From: Prorocentrum cordatum
Taxonomy: Eukaryota > Sar > Dinophyceae > Prorocentrales > Prorocentraceae
Reading direction: 5' to 3'
Assembly: GCA_963575745.1 (NCBI GenBank)
Contig: CAUYUJ010019871.1
Coordinates: forward strand, 98,501-162,500
DNA: 64,000 nt
Part shown: positions 20,779 through 27,720 of the stretch, piece after piece
Layout: the number at the start of each line of letters is the position of its first letter
Numbering within the stretch: the first letter of the stretch is position 1
Notes under the pieces: model-generated
What the model was told of the DNA's origin: nothing
Databases searched by the model: none
What the model saw: only the letters and a program-made list of their open reading frames with translations
Position numbers and translations under genes: made by a program

Positions 20779-23700
20779 TCAAGATGAAGAAGATGTGCCT
20801 GCAATATCTGCCAGCATCTGGGCTTCCCTCAGATGTTGGAGCTCAGCACTGCAGCGCGCCGTGGCCTCAGAGGCGGATTGCTCCGCAAATGCTGTCAGCA
20901 TCGATGGATTATCCATCAGCTGTTTCAGCACGCCTTTGGACCTAGCGTCGCTGACCGTATGCAATTCACGATTAGTGTATCCCATCACTATTTTACGGCG
21001 GGACTGCACAGCGTCCATGGGTACACTTCCACCATGCTGGGCCAGTGTCCTGGCAACAAAACAATCGAACGTCTCAAGATCGTCGATGTTGTCGCCTCGC
21101 ATGGTGGCCTTGGCGAGCGTCTCCATCAACCCCTGGGGCAGGTTTCCCTGCAATTGCTTGCGCTCCTGCGCCGGGGTCGGCTCGCCTGTCAGCACTGTCT
21201 GGAAGGACGTGCTGCTTGAGCTCGAGGCGGGTTGCCCCGCAGCTCCAAAACAATCACACCTGATCGACAGATGCCCTGACGGCAACTTTGTCGTCGGCAT
21301 GATTTTGGAGCCTTCTGGGAGCTCCATTCTGACCTGCCCCTTACCAGGGAATATTAGCTTCTCCTGGCCTCGTTCAAGCACGATGATCGTGCGTTTGTCC
21401 TGCGTACTATCGAGGCCTAGGATGGCTGGCAGGTCCTTGCCACAGCCTGACACAATGTTCGTCTTGTATGAATCGAGTTGGGCCGACCCCTGGTACTCGC
21501 AGGCAATACTGAATGTGCCTACGGTATCCGCTGGGGCCGACCCTTCTCCCACTCCGTTGATATTCAAACGAGAGCGGGGCCCGAACGTACAAGCACGGCC
21601 ATGTGCCTCGGCAGCCTGGACGAACTTACGGCTCGTGTTCTCGCCCATGATGTTGATCTTCGAGCCGACGTCGATGAGTATGGAATTTCCACCATCATCC
21701 AAGAACGTCTTACTCGGCTGCTTGATGTGCACAGTTTCTGAAATGTCGGCTGTGTCGGTAGGCGGGTTTCCCCGCGGCACAGTCGTACTCCCTGGCGGGT
21801 TACCCCGCATGACACTGGCATGCGACTCGCTCTCGGCCGTGCGTGCCAGGTCGATGTGCTGGAAGTGCGACACGTGCTGGGCGTGATCGCCACGCTCCTC
21901 CCGCCAGCTGGCATACTCATCACGCATGCTCTTATACTGCTCGCGGGTCGTGCGCCTTATCAGCGCCAGGTACGAGTGAAGGGCGATGTCTTGCAGCCCC
22001 TCGTTCGTGATGTGATCCCGGTACTGCAGCCACTCCTCGAACTCCTCGTTCGTCGCTGTGATGTTGACGGCCCTGGCTGCTGTTGCTGCTGACGCCACTG
22101 AGGATTCTGATAAGTCTAGCGACGGACTATCAGTTTCAGGATTGTTGGCATCCACCATAAATGTTGTGTGCGTATTATCCATCTGATTCTGGAAATGTCG
22201 TACACGCAATTCACGCAGCTGATCAGGGCCCAGTGACATCTCAGCCTCGCCTCCACTCTGGGGAGACATCTGAGGAGTATCATGCAGGTTTCCCTGCTGA
22301 GGCGCCGTCATCGGGATAAGCTGATCAAAATATCCCGTTTCCATAGGCGGCCTTACCTCTTCAGGCAGGTATCCCTGCTGTTGTGACGGAGCTGTCTGCA
22401 TAGCTAGCATCCTAGACGTCATCTCCTCCACCATGCTCCTCAGCTCCCGCAGCTCTCTCGCTGATTGCTCAGGAGTCTGACTAAAGGAGCCGGTCCATGG
22501 GAAGGATGATGCTATGATGCCAGGTGCTCGGCAGATAGCACATGGTGGCTGCTGGGGATCTCCCTCACGCTGGTTTGCAACGTGGCCCACCACATTTGAA
22601 TTCCAGCATCCCTCGTGGAACAAGTGGTTGCACCTCAGGCGGTAGACACTGTCCCTGGGCTGAAATTCTTCGAGGCATACCGCGCAGGTATCTTCCACCC
22701 CAGTAAAGACCTCTACGTCTGCTGCCCTGGGATATACCCGCCGCTGCCTCTCCAGCACCGTCTCGGAGGGCATGAAGGCTGATGGGGGTGTCCCCGTTGG
22801 ATTCAGCACCTCCTGCACTTCGACATTTGGCATGGAAGTGGTAGGAGTCACGGCGGGCGAGTTTCCTCGCAAAGGTGAGCCCCTGTTTCTCACCGCATCA
22901 AGTGCAGCTGCACGTGACTGATCCCGTACACTTTGCACCGCCTGCCTTCTCCTGAAGCATGCCTGCTGAGTGTGGTGTGTCTGCCTGATGTAGTCAGGCA
23001 CGCCCCTACTGCCAGACGATATTGAATGGGCAGTGGGCTGGACAACCACCTCTGGTGATGTCGGTGAAGGCATGAAGGCCATGTGCGGGTACATGGAATG
23101 GTCACTGCAGCGCACATTAGTGAGGTTATGCATCTGATCCGCCAATTCACGAACAAATTTGTTCGGAACCCTTGACCCATCAGGGTATAATGGCGGGTTC
23201 ATCTGCGCTGGTGGTGGCCTCTGGCCCTGAGACATGCTCGGATGGGCATTAAACGCCGGGATGAAGGCTCGTTGCCGAGCAGGGCCCCGTGGGTTGGGAC
23301 CCTCAGGTTCCCAGGACCAGGCTGGTCTCCACCTCTGCCCACTTGGGTGAGGCAGATTATGGCTCTGCACCTGCTGCACCGCGGCCGCCACTCTTGAACG
23401 ATAGTCGCCAGGTACACTAGCCCTATGGTGGCTTGGTGTGCCAGGCAGGTTTCCCTGCTGACTCGTTGGCGTGCCGGGCGGCATCATGTTGAGGAGGGCT
23501 GTGCTGTGCTCAGCCCTAGCCGCAGCTATCCTCTCCATGAGAGTGCCGTTTGTGGCAGGGCGGACAGGTGTCCCGAACGGGGATTGTGCAGGTGGTGTGC
23601 CCAATGGAGTCATGCCCCTTGGAGTGTGCATGCTCTGAGTAGGGCTTCCATGCATTGGCTCAAACCGAGCAGGTCCGCTTGTAGGCAGGTTTCCCTGCAT

Positions 23701-25596
23701 GGCCTGACGATTTCTCGTTGCCATAGCGGACATTGCCCCCTGGCCTGCGGCCCAGGGGTCCTGCTGGTATAACCTGTCCGCCAGCTGTTCTACCTGGTCA
23801 GGGTTCAGCGCGGCTGCGATCTGATCCAGGTCCGAGGTACTGATGGCCTGCCAAGACACGGCACTAGGCCCTTGGCTTGGGGCACGGCTTGGAGCCGCGC
23901 TCCCGGCCTCACTCTCGGTGATCATGAAGATCCGATGGATCTCAGGCTGGTTTCCCAGCTTGGTGGGGCTATAGTGGTCCCCAACTTCCCTGTGGAGGTA
24001 GACCATGGGGGGGTCGACGCCCTCTTGGTCTCGGGACCACTGATATTTGACGCTGGCAGCGCCAACGTCAGCCCACCTGTCAGGAGCAGACATCATTGCG
24101 ACAGAGACTCGAGCATGGCGGCTCCCCAGATACTCTGGATTACGCCAGTGCCTTCCCGTGGACAGGTCCTCTACATGAGAGATGTAATACGGTTCGATGA
24201 TACCGTTATTTCCCTCGGACAAGAGGACTCCGTTATCGGACCAACAGAACTTCATACCATCTTGTATGGCCTTACGCCAATCTACGAAGATGATGATGTC
24301 TGAGTCTGGGTCCCACCCACTGTTCACGGCACGACGGCGAACTGTCGGCACGAAATGAATGCGCGACCGGCCTGTCCATCTTTTCTTCGTGTTATGCTCA
24401 GGTCTACAGGACAGGCCGTGATACATAATCCCTTCGAAGGCGTGCCATCGAGTGCCATGCATAGCAACTTCGGGGTATGGGGCCGGTCTCCCGGCAGGTT
24501 GGTCGCACAGCACAATGTAGCTGTACAGCGACCATGGAGCTTTCAATGCCCATGAATGCCCCTGAGAGGCGCGGATGAAGATAGCGGGCTCTCCAGAGTC
24601 CCGCATCAACACCTTGAACTGTAGGCGTTGTTTTTCTTCTCCGTCTGGTTCACGGACATGAACAACTTCCATCATGATGGCTGCTAGTTGGTCAACCGAG
24701 CGCCCATATAGCTGCTCGTTGATGACCTTGGCCTCGTCATACTTTGGATTATACCCAGCGTGTCTTGATTGACCTGTGTTCCACGGATAATGGTCAACGA
24801 GTTCCACTAGGTTAACCCAACCATCATGATCATCGAAGGATTCCAGGCCCCACACAGGATTGTGTGGTCTGTCTGGCGCATGTCTGCATATCCTGCTGAG
24901 AGCTTTACTCAGCTGTTTGAGAATGTCATTTGATGTGGGAAGGATTCCAGCTTTCCTGCATTCCTTCATGAATGTCTCATCCACCGAGCGTATCGGTGGG
25001 ATCTTCCGAAGCGCAAGTCTATCCCTGATCACCTTCGGAGTCCCACTAGTGAAGGACGTGTCACCTGGGTGGTGCAGCTGAACCACTGGCGGGTTTCCCC
25101 GCATCGGAACCTCTGTTGCTGAAGAGGCTGCAGCTCCTGAAGAGGAGGAAGCTGCGGCGGCAGCGCCTGGCGGGTTTCCCCGCGGAGATGCGCGACTGGC
25201 GCTGCCCCTGATCTTCGGCGCCCAGGTACCCCTCGACATAGCACCTTCATCGGACCTCCTGGAACGGGCCGCCACAGGCGAAGCTTGCGCAGGTGCATAC
25301 CCACTGCGCTCGAAAGCTGCCGCCTTTTTCGCAATGGAGCTGCTGCGACTAGGCGGGCGTCTTCGTTCCTCCATAGGGTCCGGAGGTTGCTGCTTGGGCT
25401 CAGACGCTTGTGTAGGAGTTGCGCCAATCGGCGGCCTCGGAGTTTCAGTTCGAGGCACCTCCATCTGCACGTCTGGCCCAGGGTCCTGAGGGCTCGTCTT
25501 CGGTTTCGGCACCGAGGACGGCTTAGGTGTCGGGGGTTCACTCTTAGCCTTCGAAGTTAGTGGGAGTGGGGCTTCGTAGCCCCCTTCATGTAGATC
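20779..25596 (-). CDS. Polyprotein segment: Tpt1/KptA-like 2'-phosphotransferase, RING-H2 finger and aspartic protease
   Basis: Residues are counted from 25,512. At about 200-445 the frame reads as a Tpt1/KptA domain: LSKALSRICRHAPD, then IRASQGHSW, AMHGTRWHAFEGI with YHGL, SRIHFVP, and DNGVLLSEG. These correspond to the conserved blocks of NAD-dependent RNA 2'-phosphotransferases, including the RH and QGHS residues. At about 940-995, CAVCLEEF, then CNHLFHEGC and CAICRAPG form a RING-H2 finger, usual in E3 ubiquitin ligases. At about 1275-1390, ILIDVGSKINIMG and ILGLDS fit a copia protease, although the catalytic triad is DVG where DTG or DSG is normal. Fifteen GNRA hairpins lie in the frame. 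It ends at a lone TGA, after which the same frame continues. Confidence 0.82.
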   Translation of the reverse strand, partial: DLHEGGYEAPLPLTSKAKSEPPTPKPSSVPKPKTSPQDPGPDVQMEVPRTETPRPPIGATPTQASEPKQQPPDPMEERRRPPSRSSSIAKKAAAFERSGYAPAQASPVAARSRRSDEGAMSRGTWAPKIRGSASRASPRGNPPGAAAAASSSSGAAASSATEVPMRGNPPVVQLHHPGDTSFTSGTPKVIRDRLALRKIPPIRSVDETFMKECRKAGILPTSNDILKQLSKALSRICRHAPDRPHNPVWGLESFDDHDGWVNLVELVDHYPWNTGQSRHAGYNPKYDEAKVINEQLYGRSVDQLAAIMMEVVHVREPDGEEKQRLQFKVLMRDSGEPAIFIRASQGHSWALKAPWSLYSYIVLCDQPAGRPAPYPEVAMHGTRWHAFEGIMYHGLSCRPEHNTKKRWTGRSRIHFVPTVRRRAVNSGWDPDSDIIIFVDWRKAIQDGMKFCWSDNGVLLSEGNNGIIEPYYISHVEDLSTGRHWRNPEYLGSRHARVSVAMMSAPDRWADVGAASVKYQWSRDQEGVDPPMVYLHREVGDHYSPTKLGNQPEIHRIFMITESEAGSAAPSRAPSQGPSAVSWQAISTSDLDQIAAALNPDQVEQLADRLYQQDPWAAGQGAMSAMATRNRQAMQGNLPTSGPARFEPMHGSPTQSMHTPRGMTPLGTPPAQSPFGTPVRPATNGTLMERIAAARAEHSTALLNMMPPGTPTSQQGNLPGTPSHHRASVPGDYRSRVAAAVQQVQSHNLPHPSGQRWRPAWSWEPEGPNPRGPARQRAFIPAFNAHPSMSQGQRPPPAQMNPPLYPDGSRVPNKFVRELADQMHNLTNVRCSDHSMYPHMAFMPSPTSPEVVVQPTAHSISSGSRGVPDYIRQTHHTQQACFRRRQAVQSVRDQSRAAALDAVRNRGSPLRGNSPAVTPTTSMPNVEVQEVLNPTGTPPSAFMPSETVLERQRRVYPRAADVEVFTGVEDTCAVCLEEFQPRDSVYRLRCNHLFHEGCWNSNVVGHVANQREGDPQQPPCAICRAPGIIASSFPWTGSFSQTPEQSARELRELRSMVEEMTSRMLAMQTAPSQQQGYLPEEVRPPMETGYFDQLIPMTAPQQGNLHDTPQMSPQSGGEAEMSLGPDQLRELRVRHFQNQMDNTHTTFMVDANNPETDSPSLDLSESSVASAATAARAVNITATNEEFEEWLQYRDHITNEGLQDIALHSYLALIRRTTREQYKSMRDEYASWREERGDHAQHVSHFQHIDLARTAESESHASVMRGNPPGSTTVPRGNPPTDTADISETVHIKQPSKTFLDDGGNSILIDVGSKINIMGENTSRKFVQAAEAHGRACTFGPRSRLNINGVGEGSAPADTVGTFSIACEYQGSAQLDSYKTNIVSGCGKDLPAILGLDSTQDKRTIIVLERGQEKLIFPGKGQVRMELPEGSKIMPTTKLPSGHLSIRCDCFGAAGQPASSSSSTSFQTVLTGEPTPAQERKQLQGNLPQGLMETLAKATMRGDNIDDLETFDCFVARTLAQHGGSVPMDAVQSRRKIVMGYTNRELHTVSDARSKGVLKQLMDNPSMLTAFAEQSASEATARCSAELQHLREAQMLADIAGTSSSS

Positions 25597-26549
25597 TTAC
25601 TAGAATCCTCCAACATCTTGCAAGTTGCCTCGCGAGTGCGTTCTTCTGCTGTCCGCATGCGCTCCTCGTCCTCCGCCACACGTTGAGCCTTTTTCTCGTC
25701 CTTGATTGTCGGTTCTGGTTGTTGGGACTGGCTAGAGACGCCAGGCGAGTTTCCTCGCATACTAGGAAGACTAAAGAGCGCGCCTTTTTCTTCCTGGGTC
25801 GTGGCTACCAGTCCCCTTGGAACAGGAGTAGGCTTCTCTTCTTCTCTCGGATCCAGGTGGCTCAAGGTCCCGAGACGACGATTCACATCTGCGATCTCGT
25901 CCTGCGTCATCGGGATAAGTTGCGGATGGCCCTCTTTATGAGGGGTTTTGCCCCTGTTGGGGCTCAGGCCTTCGTTGTTGCCAACGGGGCATCCTGGCCT
26001 GTGGTTCTGGAACGGCTCGGAACAAGGTCCGCATGCTGCGTGAGGCCTATACTGCTTGCGCGCCGCGATAATGTCTCGCAGCTGAGTCCGCGCTTCTTGA
26101 ATTTCAGGGCGGCGGATATTTGTTGCAAGCTGATAGCCTCCGCGGATGGCCTTGCCACCACTGTCCCTATAGGCAGGGTTGCCCTTGCCGAAGGCCGAGT
26201 GTTCCCCTTTTCGGCGTCTTGGGTCGTTGTGCGGAAGTAGCTGGCCACCTCTCCTAAGAGCGTGTTCTTTTGGGCCAGCCTGCCTCCACTCACGAGGAAG
26301 TCGAGCCTGTGGATGCGGCTCTTCTCTGACGCGCGTATGGGAACGAGACCTTCTGGTGTTCTCATCAGAAGAAGCCGCCGAAGCAGCAGGAGCGGCACCC
26401 GGTGGAGGTGCCTGAGGAGGCTCCTGTGCGATCCCAGATGGATCGTCCGATGGAGGCAGGTCTCCCTGCTGGATGGAGCTCGGCGCAAATGGCGCTTGTG
26501 CCGATGGTGATGATGATTCAGACTCGTCAGGATCGAAGTCAACCTCTTC
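25557..26549 (-). CDS. Continuation of the accessory region after the TAG
   Basis: Immediately after the TAG, and in the same frame, about 330 codons are open to a TAA at 25,557-25,559. The product is hydrophilic (EEVDFDPDESESSSP at the start) with one small Cys cluster (ACGPCSEPFQNHRPGC). The end is rich in E, K and R (KDEKKAQRVAEDEERMR) and probably a coiled helix. Hairpins at 26,456, 25,973 and 25,745 lie in this frame. No function is recognised. The following frame (from 25,596) overlaps its last 40 bases, so either one base has been lost or a frameshift occurs in the overlap. Confidence 0.6.
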   Translation of the reverse strand, partial: EEVDFDPDESESSSPSAQAPFAPSSIQQGDLPPSDDPSGIAQEPPQAPPPGAAPAASAASSDENTRRSRSHTRVREEPHPQARLPREWRQAGPKEHALRRGGQLLPHNDPRRRKGEHSAFGKGNPAYRDSGGKAIRGGYQLATNIRRPEIQEARTQLRDIIAARKQYRPHAACGPCSEPFQNHRPGCPVGNNEGLSPNRGKTPHKEGHPQLIPMTQDEIADVNRRLGTLSHLDPREEEKPTPVPRGLVATTQEEKGALFSLPSMRGNSPGVSSQSQQPEPTIKDEKKAQRVAEDEERMRTAEERTREATCKMLEDSSKIYMKGATKPHSH

Positions 26550-27720
26550 CTAACCATTCACGTCCATCATGAGGATGGTGACGTCATCCTCATCTAGCCC
26601 GCAACCATCGCCTTCAACTTCTTCTGATGTCGAACTACCTATGATGATGGCCATTGGCGTATCTGGTACAGGCAGGTTTCCCTGCATAGCCGGCGTCTGC
26701 GCGTCGCTCGGCTGCCCCGGGGTAGGAGGCGCTGCTGTCGGCTCAGGCTCGTTGCCGAGCACAGGCTGCCCGGCAATATTGCGCATGGCCGTATGGTTTG
26801 GCCACATTCCCACCGCCTGGAGACCCCATCCTGGCGGAGGAAGATCATGACCGCGCATAGCAATAGCCATTTCTAGAGCATTACGCCATCTACCACGGGA
26901 GTATATCAAGTGTCTCTGCACGTCCTGAGGATGCACGCTGTCAATGAGAGTCAGAGCTGCCAACAACAGCTCTGAGCTACCACAAGCATCAGTATCCTGC
27001 ATTATCATAATGTCAGCTTCGATATGTTCTTGACTCTCAGGATAACCAGTAATAAGTACATCATGCATCCTCATGAGGGTCTGCAAAAGGGTGCGTGGTC
27101 CATAGTCGCCTGGAGCAAGCGAACCAGGAGGTATAAACGGAGTATCTGGTTCGCCTGCAATGAAGGCCTGAACAAATGCCTGAGACTCCATTTCAATCAA
27201 GTCTTCAGTGGTCCGGGGATATTCCCCCATCAAAGACGGCCTGTTTCCAGGCGGGATTTCGGGCGGAGGTTCGAGGCGTCGTTGAACCTCGGAAGGCGAA
27301 GCCTCTATAATGGTGTCCTCGTCGCTACTCTCGTAGGCCGTGATGTTGCCTGGGTTCCCGAACATCCAGCCGAAAAAAGAAAGAGGCTGGTTTCCCAGCG
27401 TACCGTGATCCACGGGAGTGAGCTCGTTATTGCCAATAACGAACCGGCGGACGTACTCGAGGTAGTACGCGTACAATCCATGACCATACGCCTCGAGCTC
27501 GTCGACGTTGTCCATGCCAACAACCCAAGTGAAAAAAAATAGCTGCTCCATAGCCTCAAAGTCCTGGAGGCTCAGATACTCAATGGATGGTTCACTTGAG
27601 CCAAAATGGACTTCGGTCGACCTGCCCTTTCCATTTCCCTTCACTGGACAATCTCGCACAAGATGATCGGAACTACCACATTCATGGCATTTAAGAACCT
27701 GGCCGTCTCTACCTCGCGGG
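26550..27720 (-). CDS. Gag CCHC zinc knuckle and following accessory region, ends at an in-frame TAG
   Basis: In the frame next to Gag, CHECGSSDHLVRDC (27,648-27,689) is a perfect CX2CX4HX4C retroviral-type zinc knuckle, which binds RNA. After a GKG-rich spacer, the codons TEVHFGSS arise from a spliced-leader-like segment (27,595-27,617). The rest, about 330 residues, is acidic, Pro-rich and has no family I recognise; it contains hairpins at 27,386, 27,239, 26,747 and 26,672. The frame stops at a single TAG (26,550-26,552), and the same frame then continues open for another kilobase. Confidence 0.7.
27424..27442. repeat. 19-bp perfect palindrome at a GN codon pair
   Basis: TCGTTATTG-C-CAATAACGA. 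It encodes IGNNE in the accessory frame and resembles the AT-richer hairpin at 25,973 (CGTTG-GCAA-CAACG), so it may be a diverged member of the hairpin set with a shortened loop. Confidence 0.6.
27595..27617 (-). other. Dinoflagellate spliced-leader relic inside the retrotransposon frame
   Basis: The sense strand contains CCATTTTGGCTCAAG, the last 15 bases of the 22-nt dinoflagellate spliced leader, preceded by ACCGAAGT where the leader has DCCGTAG. One substitution and one inserted base separate the whole segment from the leader. It is read as codons (TEVHFGSS) 31 bases after the zinc knuckle. Confidence 0.7.

Noticed and set aside
25964-26557. A 197-codon minus-strand frame with His-rich start
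   Set aside because: The neighbouring frame continues the accessory region on both sides and carries the hairpin codons in the usual phase; this one is its shadow.
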